This document shows, piece by piece, positions 39,916 to 49,161 of a stretch of 64,000 nt of DNA (position 1 is its first letter; each line of letters begins with the position of its first letter). This stretch comes from Caballeronia sp. Lep1P3 (GTDB lineage Bacteria; Pseudomonadota; Gammaproteobacteria; Burkholderiales; Burkholderiaceae). Below the pieces are notes generated by a model that had not been told where the DNA came from, searched no databases, and was given only the letters and a program-made list of their open reading frames with translations. Both the position numbers and the translations under genes were made by a program. Where the stretch lies: positions 2,294,001 through 2,358,000 of the forward strand of contig NZ_CP084265.1 of the NCBI RefSeq assembly GCF_022879595.1. Direction: 5' to 3'.

Positions 39916-40683
39916 TCAAGCCGCCGCCTGCATTCCCTTCAAGTGGACTTTCGGCTTGCCCGCCGACGCCCGCTCGCGAAACGCCTCTCCTATCATCAGC
40001 AAACTCGGCTGCGACGGATCGAGCCATTCCTGCGCCTCGCCGAGCGCCATGCGCGCAAGCGTCAGCGTCAGCGTGCGTTCGCGCGGCGTGCTGCACGCCT
40101 CGACGATCGCCACCGCCGTCGAGCCCGGCCGTCCGGCGTCGATCAGTTGTTGCGCAATGTCCGCCGCGCTGTCGCGGCCCATGTAAAACACGAGCGAATC
40201 CGCCTTCGCCTGCTCGCGGATCTCGTCGCTGTCGGCGGCGCGGCTGTGCGTCGCGAGCGCGACGCTGCGCGACACACCGCGCAACGTCAGCGAGCGCTTG
40301 AGCGCCGCCGCGCTCGCGAGCGCCGCCGTGATGCCCGGCACCACTTCGAACTCGATGCCCGCCGCTTCCAGCGCGCGCATTTCCTCGTCGGCGCGGCCGA
40401 AGAGCATCGGATCGCCGCCCTTCAGACGCACGACGACGCCATGCTCGCGCGCGGCATCGACGATCTGCTTGTTGATGAAATGCTGGGCCGTCGAGCGCTG
40501 GCCGCAGCGCTTGCCGACCGCAATGCGCTTCGCGTTCGGCGCGTAGTCGAGCATCGCCGGCTCGATGAGCGCGTCGTGCAGCACCACGTCGGCCTGTTCG
40601 AGCAAGCGCATGCCGCGCACGGTGATGAGATCCGCCGCGCCCGGTCCCGCTCCGATCAAATAGACCTTGCCCATGTCGTTCAT
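39916..40683 (-). CDS. cobA: Uroporphyrinogen-III C-methyltransferase
   Basis: This 255-residue SAM enzyme methylates uroporphyrinogen III at C2 and C7 to precorrin-2. VYLIGAGPGAADLITVRG, DVVLHDALIEPAML, RLKGGDPMLFGRADEE and VVPGITAALASAA are the four SUMT blocks. No CysG dehydrogenase/chelatase domain is fused. As last gene of the cys operon it likely serves siroheme for CysI. Start at ATG 40683; an ATG 9 bp later is possible. Confidence 0.95.
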   Translation of the reverse strand: MNDMGKVYLIGAGPGAADLITVRGMRLLEQADVVLHDALIEPAMLDYAPNAKRIAVGKRCGQRSTAQHFINKQIVDAAREHGVVVRLKGGDPMLFGRADEEMRALEAAGIEFEVVPGITAALASAAALKRSLTLRGVSRSVALATHSRAADSDEIREQAKADSLVFYMGRDSAADIAQQLIDAGRPGSTAVAIVEACSTPRERTLTLTLARMALGEAQEWLDPSQPSLLMIGEAFRERASAGKPKVHLKGMQAAA

Positions 40684-40714
40684 CCGTCGCTCAATCCGTC
40701 GCTCAGTCCGTCAA
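40684..40714. repeat. 12-bp tandem repeat between cysN and cobA
   Basis: CCGTCGCTCAAT and CCGTCGCTCAGT stand side by side, followed by a partial third CCGTCAAT. They fill the 31-bp gap between the cysN stop and the cobA start and may reflect slippage. Confidence 0.7.
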
Positions 40715-42028
40715 TTATGCAGAAATCGCGCGAATCATGCCGGCGGCGACCGTGTGATGCGTCGCCTCGTCGATCAGCACGAACGCGCCCGTGCCCTGAT
40801 GCGTGTCGTACTCGTCCGCGACGATCGGCTTTTGCAGCGTGAGCGCCACGCGGCCGATGTCGTTCATCGCGAGCGTGGTGCGGTCCACCGAATGCGAGAG
40901 CGTATGCACGTCGAGCACTTCCTTCACCGCGCCGATGCGCGCGAACACCGTGTTCGTCGTCTGCTTCAGCAGATATTTGCGCTGCGATGAAAGCGGCTCT
41001 TCGTCGAACCAGCACAGGTCGGCTTCGAGCTTCTTCGCGGGATCGACCGTTTCGGCGGCCGGAACGAACGTATCGCCGCGCGACACATCGACATCCTCGG
41101 TCAGACGAATCGTGACCGTCTGACCCGCGAACGCGCGATCCACCGGGCTTACGCCGCCCGGCACCGGCGCGATGATTTCCGCGACCGTCGCCCGGCGATT
41201 GCCCGGCAGCACGGTGAGCGCGTCGCCCACGCGGACTTCGCCCGCCTCGACGCGGCCCATGTAGCCGCGGAAGTCGTCGGCCTGCGAGCCGTCCTGACGC
41301 GCGACCCATTGCACCGGAAAGCGCAGCGCCTGATCGTTCGGCTGCGCGACCGGCAGCGATTCGAGCAGATCGAGCAGCGGCTCGCCCGCGTACCACGGCA
41401 TGCGCTCGCTCGCGGTCACGATGTTGTCGCCCTTGAGCGCGGACACCGGCACGAAGCGCACGTCGGCAATACCGAGCTGACGCGCGAGCGCGACATACGC
41501 ATCGCGAATCTCGTTGAAGCGCGTTTCGCTGTACTCGACGAGGTCCATCTTGTTGATCGCGACGATCACATGCTGAAGCCCGAGCAGCTTCACGATCGCG
41601 CTATGGCGCTTGGTCTGCGGCAGCAGTTGCGCGGCGCCGTCTTCGAACGTGACGCGCGTGGCATCGACGAGAATGATCGCGGCATGCGCCGTGGATGCGC
41701 CCGTCACCATGTTGCGCGTGTACTGCTCGTGGCCCGGCGTATCGGCGATGATGAACTTGCGCTTCGCCGTCGCGAAATAGCGGTAGGCGACGTCGATCGT
41801 GATGCCCTGCTCGCGCTCGGCTTCGAGGCCGTCGGTGAGCAGCGACAGATCGATTTCATCGCCGACCGTGCGCTTGTTCTTCGCGCGCGAGATGGCGGAC
41901 AACTGGTCCGACAAGACAGCCTTGCTGTCGTACAGCAGGCGGCCGATCAGCGTGCTCTTGCCGTCGTCGACGGAACCCGCCGTGATGAAACGCAGCACGC
42001 CCAGGTCTTCAGCTTGATAGATGCTCAT
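40715..42028 (-). CDS. cysN: Sulfate adenylyltransferase subunit 1 (GTPase)
   Basis: The 437-residue GTPase subunit drives APS formation by CysD. G1 GSVDDGKSTLIGRLLYD, G3 DTPGHEQYTRNM and G4 NKMDLV are clear, with elongation-factor-like beta domains behind. No APS-kinase (CysC) domain is attached, which fits the direct APS reductase encoded by cysH. It is 25 bp downstream of cysD. Confidence 0.97.
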   Translation of the reverse strand: MSIYQAEDLGVLRFITAGSVDDGKSTLIGRLLYDSKAVLSDQLSAISRAKNKRTVGDEIDLSLLTDGLEAEREQGITIDVAYRYFATAKRKFIIADTPGHEQYTRNMVTGASTAHAAIILVDATRVTFEDGAAQLLPQTKRHSAIVKLLGLQHVIVAINKMDLVEYSETRFNEIRDAYVALARQLGIADVRFVPVSALKGDNIVTASERMPWYAGEPLLDLLESLPVAQPNDQALRFPVQWVARQDGSQADDFRGYMGRVEAGEVRVGDALTVLPGNRRATVAEIIAPVPGGVSPVDRAFAGQTVTIRLTEDVDVSRGDTFVPAAETVDPAKKLEADLCWFDEEPLSSQRKYLLKQTTNTVFARIGAVKEVLDVHTLSHSVDRTTLAMNDIGRVALTLQKPIVADEYDTHQGTGAFVLIDEATHHTVAAGMIRAISA

Positions 42029-42053
42029 GATTCGTTCGTTCCTTGGGCGTTGC

Positions 42054-43016
42054 TTAGAAGTAGCCCTGCTTCTTGCGCTGTTCCATCGCGGCTTCGGACG
42101 CCTGATCGTCCATGCGCGTGGCGCCGCGCTCGGTGATCTCCGTCACGGCCGTTTCCGCGATGATCTTCTCGACATCGTCGGCATCGCTCGCGACCGGGCA
42201 GGTGCAGCTGATATCGCCGACGGTGCGAAAGCGCACCTGCGCGATCTCCGGCGTCTCGCCTTCGCGCACCGGCGTAAGCGGCGTGACCGGCACGAGCAGC
42301 CCGTTGCGGCGCACGATCTCGCGCTCATGCGCGTAGTAGATCGACGGCAGTTCAAGCTTTTCGCGGGCGATGTATTGCCACACGTCGAGTTCGGTCCAGT
42401 TCGAGATCGGGAACACGCGCAGATGCTCGCCGGCATGCAGACGCGCGTTGTAGAGGCTCCACAGTTCCGGGCGCTGCGCCTTCGGGTCCCACTGGCCGAA
42501 TTCGTCGCGGAACGAGAAAATGCGTTCCTTCGCGCGCGCCTTTTCTTCGTCGCGGCGCGCGCCGCCGATCATCGCCGTGTAGCCGTATTGCTCGATGGTT
42601 TCCAGCAGCGTCACCGCTTGCGCGGCGTTACGCGAATCCGTCTCGCGGCGCAGGCGCACGGTGCCCTTTTTGATCGAATCCTCGACATGGCCGACGACGA
42701 GTTCCGCGCCGATTTCGGCCGCGCGGCGGTCGCGGAAGTCGATGACTTCGTCGAAGTTGTGGCCCGTATCGATATGCACGAGCGGGAACGGCAGCACCGT
42801 CTTGCGGCCCGCGCCGAGACCGAAGGCCTTCAGCGCGAGATGCAGCACGACCACCGAATCCTTGCCGCCCGAGAACAGCAGCGCGGGCTTGCTGCACTCC
42901 GCGACGAGTTCGCGCAGGATGTGGATCGACTCGGCTTCGAGCCAGTCGAGATGGTCCATCCGCGTCGCCTGATTGACGATCGGGGCGGTGACGTTGGGGT
43001 CGAGCGTGGTGCTCAT
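42054..43016 (-). CDS. cysD: Sulfate adenylyltransferase subunit 2
   Basis: This 320-residue PP-loop ATPase makes APS from sulfate and ATP. LLFSGGKDSVVVLHLALKAF is the PP-loop, followed by FPLVHIDTGHNF and FRDEFGQWDPKAQRPELW. The C-terminus ends MEQRKKQGYF as in known CysD. ATG 43016 starts at the family N-terminus. A 98-bp gap separates it from cysH. Confidence 0.97.
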   Translation of the reverse strand: MSTTLDPNVTAPIVNQATRMDHLDWLEAESIHILRELVAECSKPALLFSGGKDSVVVLHLALKAFGLGAGRKTVLPFPLVHIDTGHNFDEVIDFRDRRAAEIGAELVVGHVEDSIKKGTVRLRRETDSRNAAQAVTLLETIEQYGYTAMIGGARRDEEKARAKERIFSFRDEFGQWDPKAQRPELWSLYNARLHAGEHLRVFPISNWTELDVWQYIAREKLELPSIYYAHEREIVRRNGLLVPVTPLTPVREGETPEIAQVRFRTVGDISCTCPVASDADDVEKIIAETAVTEITERGATRMDDQASEAAMEQRKKQGYF

Positions 43017-43114
43017 GTTCGTCGATCCTTTTCTTTGCGGCGCCTCGCTAACGCGCCGCGTTCGGTAACAGGGTTTGATGCGGCGTCTTCGCGCCTGGGT
43101 GCTTCTTCGTGCAC

Positions 43115-43858
43115 TCAGATCGCGGAGCTTGGCGCTTCTTTCACGATCTTGATGCTGCTCAGGTTCGTGCTCAGGTTCGTCATATGCAGCCCGCATTCCT
43201 TCGTATCGCGCGATTCCCACCACCAGCGCCCCGCGCGACTGTCCTCGCCGGGACGCACGGCGCGCGTGCACGGCTCGCAGCCGATGCTCGGATAGCCGCG
43301 CGCATGGAGCGGGTTCACCGGCACGTCGAACGCTTTCAGGTAGTCCCACACGTCGGCTTCGGTCCAGTCCGCGAGCGGATTGAACTTGGCGATGCCGCGC
43401 GGCGCGTCGTGTTCTTCCTCGTGCAGCTCGGCGCGCGTCACCGACTGCTCGCGGCGCTGGCCCGTGACCCACGCGGAGACCTCGGCGAGGGCGCGGTTGA
43501 GCGGCTCCACCTTGCGGATATGGCAGCAACTCTTGCGCAACTCGATGCTCTCGTAGAACGCATTCGCGCCGTGATCGCGCACGTAGGCATCGACGGCATC
43601 CGCTTGCGGAAGGAACTGCTCGATGTCGTAGCCATAGCGTTCTTTCACGCGGTCGAGCATGCCGAGCGTTTCCGCGTGCAGGCGCCCCGTGTTCAGCGAA
43701 AAGACGCCGATGCCGACGCCGCGCGAAAGAATCGCGTGCGTGAGCACCATGTCTTCGGCGGCGAGGCTGCTCGCCAGCTTGACGCGCGCGTGGCGCGCGG
43801 CGATCGAATCGAGCAGCGCATCGAGGCGTTCCGCCTTGGCTTGCAGTTCTGGCGTCAT
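43115..43858 (-). CDS. cysH: Adenylyl-sulfate (APS) reductase, 4Fe-4S type
   Basis: The 247-residue reductase turns activated sulfate to sulfite. It has both cysteine pairs, RKSCCHIRKVEP (about residues 132-133) and GCEPCTRAV (about 212-215), which bind the 4Fe-4S cluster found in APS-specific enzymes rather than PAPS reductases. The C-terminal KECGLH supplies the redox Cys. Four bases separate it from the DUF934 gene. Confidence 0.95.
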   Translation of the reverse strand: MTPELQAKAERLDALLDSIAARHARVKLASSLAAEDMVLTHAILSRGVGIGVFSLNTGRLHAETLGMLDRVKERYGYDIEQFLPQADAVDAYVRDHGANAFYESIELRKSCCHIRKVEPLNRALAEVSAWVTGQRREQSVTRAELHEEEHDAPRGIAKFNPLADWTEADVWDYLKAFDVPVNPLHARGYPSIGCEPCTRAVRPGEDSRAGRWWWESRDTKECGLHMTNLSTNLSSIKIVKEAPSSAI

Positions 43859-43861
43859 GCC

Positions 43862-44401
43862 TCAGGCTCCGAGCGTCGCGAGCACCGCGGCGCGGCGGCG
43901 GAACAGCGGTTCGGGGTTATCGTTCGCGCCTTGATACAGCTCGGTGAATTCGTTGAACGCGTTGAGCGCGTCGTGGATGTCCTTGTCCGCGCGCACCGCG
44001 AAAGCATCGAAACCGCAGCGGAAATGGAAGAACACCTGATCGCGCAGCACGTCGCCAATGGCGCGCAGTTCGCCCGTCCAGTGATGACGCTCGCGCAAGA
44101 GGCGGCCGATGGAAAAGCCGCGTCCATCGCGAAACACCGGGAAGTCGACCGCGATCAGCGCGATCTTTTCGAAGTCCGCGACGAGGTCGGCGGGTTCGTC
44201 GTCGGGCGCGAGCCACACGCCGAGTTCGTCCTTCGCGCGCGACGCGGCGAGCGCGTCCTTCTGATCCTTCCACAGCGCGAACGGCACGATGATCTTGCCG
44301 GCCGGCAACGCATCGACTGCGGGCAGCACGCCGTCTTCGGCGGCGCGCACGACAGTGAAATCGTCCTCGACGACCGCGCGGTTCTTGATAATCAACGTCA
44401 T
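43862..44401 (-). CDS. DUF934 protein of the sulfite reductase operon
   Basis: This 179-residue protein matches DUF934, found almost only between cysI and cysH in proteobacteria. FPVFRDGRGFSIGRLLRERH and GELRAIGDVLRDQVFFHFRCGFDAF are the conserved blocks. No cofactor motif is seen; it is presumed to help sulfite reductase as an electron-transfer partner or assembly factor, unproven. It lies 10 bp after cysI. Confidence 0.93.
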   Translation of the reverse strand: MTLIIKNRAVVEDDFTVVRAAEDGVLPAVDALPAGKIIVPFALWKDQKDALAASRAKDELGVWLAPDDEPADLVADFEKIALIAVDFPVFRDGRGFSIGRLLRERHHWTGELRAIGDVLRDQVFFHFRCGFDAFAVRADKDIHDALNAFNEFTELYQGANDNPEPLFRRRAAVLATLGA

Positions 44402-44411
44402 CTGCGAATCC

Positions 44412-46088
44412 TTAAGCGTGGGCCTGGCGCGATGCGTACACGCGCTCCTTGAACGGCGCGATGCCGATGCGGCTGAACGTTTCGATGAAACGCTCGCCTT
44501 CCATGCGCTGCTCGACGAAGGTATCGATCACGCTCGACACCACATCCGGCATTTCGTGCGCCGAGAACGACGGTCCGATCACCTTGCCGAGATGCGCGCC
44601 GGTCGCGCCGGAGCTTTGCTCGCCGCCGAGCGTCACCTGATACCACTCCGAGCCGTCCTTATCGACGCCCAGCACGCCGATGTTGCCGACGTGGTGATGA
44701 CCGCACGCGTTCATGCAGCCCGAAATGTTGATGGACAGGTCGCCCAGGTCGTAGACGTAGTCGGCGTCGTTGAAGCGCTCCTGGATCGCCTGCGCGATCG
44801 GGATCGACTTCGCATTCGCCAGCGAGCAGAAATCGCCGCCCGGGCAGGAAATGATGTCCGTCAGCAAGCCGATGTTCGAGCTCGCGAAACCGACCGCCTT
44901 TGCGCGTTCCCAGACCGTGTAGAGGTCGCGCTTCTTCACATTCGCGAGAATCAGATTCTGCTCGTGCGACACGCGGACTTCGCCGAAGGAGAACGCGTCG
45001 GCCAGCTTGGCGACTTCTTCCATCTGCTTGTCGGTGGCGTCGCCGGGCGCGGTGCCGGTCGGCTTCAGCGACAGCGTGACCGCCGCATAGCCCGGAATCT
45101 TGTGCGGGCGCACGTTGCGCTCGACCCAGCGCGCGAACGGCTTGCTGTCGATCAGATGCTTTTCATACGACGCGTCGGTGTCCGCGAGCTTTTCATAAGC
45201 CGGCGGCGCGAAGAACTTCGACACGCGCTCGACTTCCTCGCGCGTGAGCGTCGACGGGCTGTCCTTCAGATGCGCCCACTCCTCCTCGACCTGCTTCGCG
45301 AACTTCTCCGGCGACAGCGCCTTCACGAGAATCTTGATGCGCGCCTTGAACATGTTGTCGCGGCGGCCGTAGCGGTTGTAGACGCGCAGCACGGCTTCGC
45401 AATACGTCAGCAGATGCTGCCACGGCAGATCTTCCTTGATGACCGCGCCGATGATCGGCGTGCGGCCGAGACCGCCGCCCGCGAGGATGCTCGCGACGAC
45501 TTCGCCCTGCGCGTTCTTCTTCAGATAGACGCCGAGATCGTGAATCTGCACGGCGGCGCGATCTTCCGCCGAGCCGCACACCGCGATCTTGAACTTGCGC
45601 GGCAGCCACGCGAATTCCGGATGGAACGTCGACCACTGACGCATGATTTCGGCCCACGGACGCGGATCGACCGTCTCATCCGGCGCGACGCCGGCGAACT
45701 GGTCCGCCGTGATGTTGCGGATGCAGTTGCCGGACGTCTGAATCGCGTGCATCTGCACGGACGCGAGCTTGCGCAGGATTTCCGGCGTTTCTTCCAGCTC
45801 GATCCAGTTGAACTGGATGTTCGTGCGCGTCGAGAAGTGGCCGTAGCCGCGGTCGTGCTCGCGCGCGATGGTCGCGAGCATGCGCAACTGATCCGAGCGC
45901 AGATTGCCGTAAGGAATCGCGATGCGGTGCATATACGCATGACGCTGCATGTACAGGCCGTTTTGCAGCCGCAGCGGACGGAATTCTTCCTCGCTCAACT
46001 CGCCCGACAGACGCCGGCGCACCTGATCGGCGTACTGCGCGACTCGTTCGTCAACGATTCGCTGGTCGATCTGATCGTATTGGTACAT
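44412..46088 (-). CDS. cysI: Sulfite reductase hemoprotein (nitrite/sulfite reductase family)
   Basis: The 558-residue siroheme/4Fe-4S enzyme reduces sulfite to sulfide. TSGNCIRNITADQ near residue 120, and two cluster cysteine groups, ISCPGGDFCSLA (about 435) and the signature ISGCMNACGHHHVGNIG (about 475), are intact. It heads the operon that runs through cobA. No flavoprotein (CysJ) is nearby, so electrons may come from ferredoxin or another donor. Confidence 0.95.
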   Translation of the reverse strand: MYQYDQIDQRIVDERVAQYADQVRRRLSGELSEEEFRPLRLQNGLYMQRHAYMHRIAIPYGNLRSDQLRMLATIAREHDRGYGHFSTRTNIQFNWIELEETPEILRKLASVQMHAIQTSGNCIRNITADQFAGVAPDETVDPRPWAEIMRQWSTFHPEFAWLPRKFKIAVCGSAEDRAAVQIHDLGVYLKKNAQGEVVASILAGGGLGRTPIIGAVIKEDLPWQHLLTYCEAVLRVYNRYGRRDNMFKARIKILVKALSPEKFAKQVEEEWAHLKDSPSTLTREEVERVSKFFAPPAYEKLADTDASYEKHLIDSKPFARWVERNVRPHKIPGYAAVTLSLKPTGTAPGDATDKQMEEVAKLADAFSFGEVRVSHEQNLILANVKKRDLYTVWERAKAVGFASSNIGLLTDIISCPGGDFCSLANAKSIPIAQAIQERFNDADYVYDLGDLSINISGCMNACGHHHVGNIGVLGVDKDGSEWYQVTLGGEQSSGATGAHLGKVIGPSFSAHEMPDVVSSVIDTFVEQRMEGERFIETFSRIGIAPFKERVYASRQAHA

Positions 46089-46305
46089 TCGGGGGCCCCA
46101 AGTTTTTGTTTAGACGCCGGCGTCCCAGGTTACGCCGCGCATCAGATATCCATTGATTCGCCGTTTCGCCAGCCGTTCAGACGGAACGTTCATTTGCTAA
46201 TAACGAAAACAGCTATGGATATTGGAAAAATTGGACTGATAGTAATAAACCTGCTATATATTGCAAACGACTGAAAAATTACTTTGATATGCGCGTGGGT
46301 TATAA
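46089..46305. promoter_or_regulatory. Divergent promoter region between cysI and the CysB-type regulator
   Basis: This 217-bp interval is strikingly AT-rich over its right half (about 46190-46300: TTGCTAATAACGAAAACAGC, TATATATTGC), unlike the GC-rich neighbours. Activator sites of CysB are long AT-rich dyads, and the flanking gene encodes a CysB homolog, so this is the likely control point. Exact boxes cannot be placed by eye. Confidence 0.55.
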
Positions 46306-47247
46306 ATGAATCTGCATCAGTTCCGCTTCGTGCGCGAGGCCGTGCGGCAGAACTTCAACCTGACGGAAGCCGCGAAAGCGCTGTTCACCTCGCAGCCGGG
46401 CGTTTCGAAGGCGATCATCGAGCTGGAAGACGAACTCGGCGTCGAAATCTTCACGCGCCACGGCAAGCGGGTGCGCTCGCTGACCGAGCCGGGGCGGATC
46501 ATCCTTGCTTCGGTCGAGAAGATTCTTCAGGAAGTGGAAAGCCTGAAGCGCGTCGGCAAGGACTACGCGGCGCAGGATCAGGGCAACCTCGTCATTGCGG
46601 CAACCCACACGCAGGCGCGTTACTCGCTGCCCGCCGCCATCGCCGAATTCAAGAAGCGCTTTCCGAAGGTGCATCTGTCGATCCTGCAGGGCAGCCCGAC
46701 GCAGGTCGCGGAGATGGTCATTCACGATCAGGCGGACATCGCCATCGCGACCGAAGCGATCGCGAACTACAAGGAACTCGTGTCGCTGCCCTGCTTCCAG
46801 TGGCAGCATCTCGCGGTCATGCTGCCGGATCATCCGCTGCTGGAGCGCAAGCTCCTCACGCTCGACGACATCGTTCAGTACCCGCTCATCACGTATGAGG
46901 CGGCGTTCGCCGGGCGCACGAAAATCAACCACGCGTTCGGTTTGCGCAATCTGACGCCGGACATCGTGCTCGAGGCCATCGACGCGGACGTCATCAAGAC
47001 TTACGTCGAACTCGGGCTCGGCGTCGGGATCATGGCGGACATCGCGTTCAATCCGGAGCGCGACCGCCATCTGCGCGCAATGCCCGTCGGGCATCTGTTC
47101 GGCACGAACGTCACGCGGCTCGCGCTCAAGCAGGGCGCGTATCTGCGCAGCTATGTGTATACGCTCGTCGAACTGCTGTCGCCGTCGCTGAACCGCAAGC
47201 TGATCGAGCAGGCGCTTTCGGGCGAGCACGAAAGCTACGAACTCTGA
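46306..47247 (+). CDS. cysB: CysB-type LysR regulator of sulfur assimilation
   Basis: The 313-residue regulator begins MNLHQFRFVREAVRQNFNLT, the CysB/Cbl signature, with HTH around AAKALFTSQPGVSKAIIELEDELG. The ligand domain includes ATHTQARYSLP, the sulfate/acetylserine pocket (T100, T102-type residues). It is divergent from the cys operon that it should activate when reduced sulfur is scarce. Cbl rather than CysB is possible. Confidence 0.92.
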   Translation: MNLHQFRFVREAVRQNFNLTEAAKALFTSQPGVSKAIIELEDELGVEIFTRHGKRVRSLTEPGRIILASVEKILQEVESLKRVGKDYAAQDQGNLVIAATHTQARYSLPAAIAEFKKRFPKVHLSILQGSPTQVAEMVIHDQADIAIATEAIANYKELVSLPCFQWQHLAVMLPDHPLLERKLLTLDDIVQYPLITYEAAFAGRTKINHAFGLRNLTPDIVLEAIDADVIKTYVELGLGVGIMADIAFNPERDRHLRAMPVGHLFGTNVTRLALKQGAYLRSYVYTLVELLSPSLNRKLIEQALSGEHESYEL

Positions 47248-47293
47248 AGCCTCAATCAATAAAAACGATCGTTCCTCTCTGGAGAACTTCCCG

Positions 47294-48463
47294 ATGACGT
47301 TGTCGAAGTTCACGCGCCGGCTCGCGGCCGGTGCCGCTTTAGCCGCGTTGTCGCTCGTCACCGCCGCCGCGCACGCGCAGATCAAGGTCGGCGTCGATCT
47401 TTCCAGCACCGGCCCGGCTGCCGCAATCGGCATCACGAGCAAGAACGCGATGCTGATGTGGCCGAAGACCATCGCGGGTCAGGACGCGCAGTACATCATC
47501 CTCGACGACGGCTCGGACCCCGGCGCGGCGGTGCGCAATATCCGCAAGCTCATCACCGAGGACAAGGTCGACGTGATCGTCGGGCCGAACATCACGCCGG
47601 CGGCGCTCGCCGCGCTCGATCCCGTCTCCGAATATCAGACGCCGATGATCACGCTGATCGGCTCGGCGTCGGTCGTCGAGCCGCAGGAAGGCAAGAAGGT
47701 GTGGGCGTTCAAGATGGCGCAGACCGACCGCGCGATGGCCGACGTGATGACACGCTACATGGCGAACCACGGCGTGAAGACGGTCGGTTTCATCGGCTTC
47801 GCGGACAGTTACGGCGATAGCTGGCTCAGCGAATTCACGAAGTTCGCGGATTTGCGGCATATCAGAATCCTCGCGAGCGAGCGCTTCAACCGCACCGATG
47901 CGAGCGTCACGGGCCAGATCCTCAAACTGATGTCAGCGAAACCCGACGCGGTGCTGATCGCGGGCGCCGGCACGCCGACCGTCCTGCCGCAGCGCACGCT
48001 CGTCGAGCGCGGCTATAAGGGCGCGATCTATCAGACGCACGGCATCGCGACGCCCGAGTTCATCAAGCTCGGCGGCAAGGACGTCGAAGGCACGCTGTTT
48101 CCGACGCAGCCGGTGGTCGTCGCGCGCACGTTGCCCGCCGATCATCCGTCGAAGAAGGCGGCGCTCGCGTTCGTGAGCGCCTACGAGGACAAGTACGGCC
48201 AGGGCACGGTGACGCAGTTCGCCGGCGACGCTGCGGGCGTCTATCCCCGGCTGCAGGATGCGGCCGGGCGCGCGCTCAGGACGGCCAAGCCGGGCACGCA
48301 GGCGTTCCGCGTCGCGCTGCGCTCGGAGCTTGCGCACGCGCACGAACTGGTGGTGCCGAACGGCGTCGTCAATACGAGCGCGAGCGATCACGTCGGCCTC
48401 GATCAGCGCGCGAGCGTGATGGGCGTCATCCACAATGGCGCGTTCACGTATCTCAGTCAATGA
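47294..48463 (+). CDS. Periplasmic branched-chain-type substrate-binding protein
   Basis: This 389-residue protein has a signal peptide (cleaved after AAAHAQ) and a Peripla_BP_6 fold: IKVGVDLSSTGPAAAIG, VRNIRKLITEDKVDVIVGPN and IGFADSYGDSWL. It resembles LivK/amide-binding proteins. No permease or ATPase is beside it, so the transporter or chemoreceptor it serves lies elsewhere. CTGGAGA before ATG 47294 is a good ribosome site. It is the last backbone protein gene. Confidence 0.88.
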   Translation: MTLSKFTRRLAAGAALAALSLVTAAAHAQIKVGVDLSSTGPAAAIGITSKNAMLMWPKTIAGQDAQYIILDDGSDPGAAVRNIRKLITEDKVDVIVGPNITPAALAALDPVSEYQTPMITLIGSASVVEPQEGKKVWAFKMAQTDRAMADVMTRYMANHGVKTVGFIGFADSYGDSWLSEFTKFADLRHIRILASERFNRTDASVTGQILKLMSAKPDAVLIAGAGTPTVLPQRTLVERGYKGAIYQTHGIATPEFIKLGGKDVEGTLFPTQPVVVARTLPADHPSKKAALAFVSAYEDKYGQGTVTQFAGDAAGVYPRLQDAAGRALRTAKPGTQAFRVALRSELAHAHELVVPNGVVNTSASDHVGLDQRASVMGVIHNGAFTYLSQ

Positions 48464-48520
48464 CGGCTGCTTGCCGCGCGTGGCGTTTTCGTTCATAATC
48501 GCCGACTCGCAAGACAGCAT

Positions 48521-48566
48521 GCCCAGGTGGTGAAATTGGTAGACGCAGGGGACTCAAAATCTCTGA
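48521..48566 (+). pseudogene. Truncated tRNA-Leu (5' half only)
   Basis: The acceptor strand GCCCAGG, D-arm GGTGAAATTGGTAGACGC and the anticodon region GGGGACTCAAAATCTCT match a leucine tRNA (CAA), but after it no variable arm, T-arm (GGTTCGATTCC) or CCTGGGC acceptor follows. The break lies just after the anticodon loop. This looks like the scar of an integration or deletion event. Confidence 0.8.
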
Positions 48567-48748
48567 CGTTCAGCTAGTGCACCGGGTACACGGTAGTTGG
48601 TGCAGGAACTGCTCAGCCTTATGTGACAAGGCTTAGCGGCAACTGAGAAAGTTTTCGCTGACAAGCAAAGTTTTATGTTTTGTCAGCCTTCTCAGCGTAT
48701 TCTCAGCGTGCTGGAAAAAATCTAGCGTGATTTGAGGGCGCCCGAGAC

Positions 48749-48833
48749 GCCTCGGTGGTGGAATTGGTAGACGCGCCGGACTCAAAATCCGGTTCCGCAA
48801 GGAGTGCCGGTTCGATTCCGGCCCGAGGCACCA
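48749..48833 (+). tRNA. tRNA-Leu (CAA)
   Basis: An 85-nt complete tRNA: acceptor GCCTCGG/CCGAGGC with encoded ACCA, anticodon stem CCGGA/TCCGG with loop CTCAAAA (anticodon CAA), long variable arm TTCCGCAAGGAGT and T-stem GCCGG/CCGGC. It borders the accessory region. Confidence 0.97.
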
Positions 48834-48852
48834 AAGACATAGTAGCGCACGA

Positions 48853-48882
48853 AGCCCTGCTGGGAAACCAGTGGGGCTTTGT
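48853..48882 (+). terminator. Terminator after tRNA-Leu
   Basis: AAGCCCTGCTGG and CCAGTGGGGCTT pair over 12 bp (two G-T) around a GAAA tetraloop, followed by a short T run, 20 bp past the tRNA end. Confidence 0.75.
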
Positions 48883-48914
48883 CGTATCCGGAATCTGTTC
48901 GCACGGAGTACCGC

Positions 48915-49139
48915 TCACTGCTGCACGCGGCCTCGTTCATCGTTCGCGTACGCTTCAACCAGTAGTCGATAGCGCGCGTCCATGGGCTCGCTGATGCCCA
49001 ACTGCCGACAGTAACGTCTCGTGTCGACAGCGGCGAGGCCTTCTGCCAGGAATGGTTTCATCCCGCCGTCAACGATGCGTATCGCCGTGCGCTCTAGGAA
49101 AAACTCAATCGCAGCTTCGTCATGTCGCTCTTTGTGCAT
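48915..49139 (-). CDS. Small hypothetical protein
   Basis: A 74-residue charged soluble protein beginning MHKERHDEAAIEFFLERTAI. It is supported by a strong ribosome site GAGGTGA 4 bases before ATG 49139 and a promoter (TTGCAT-17-TATAAA) just upstream. The C-terminal half (RYCRQLGISEPMDARYRLLV) looks helical. I recognise no family. First gene of the accessory region. Confidence 0.65.
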   Translation of the reverse strand: MHKERHDEAAIEFFLERTAIRIVDGGMKPFLAEGLAAVDTRRYCRQLGISEPMDARYRLLVEAYANDERGRVQQ

Positions 49140-49161
49140 CGCTCACCTCGATACCTGTGTT

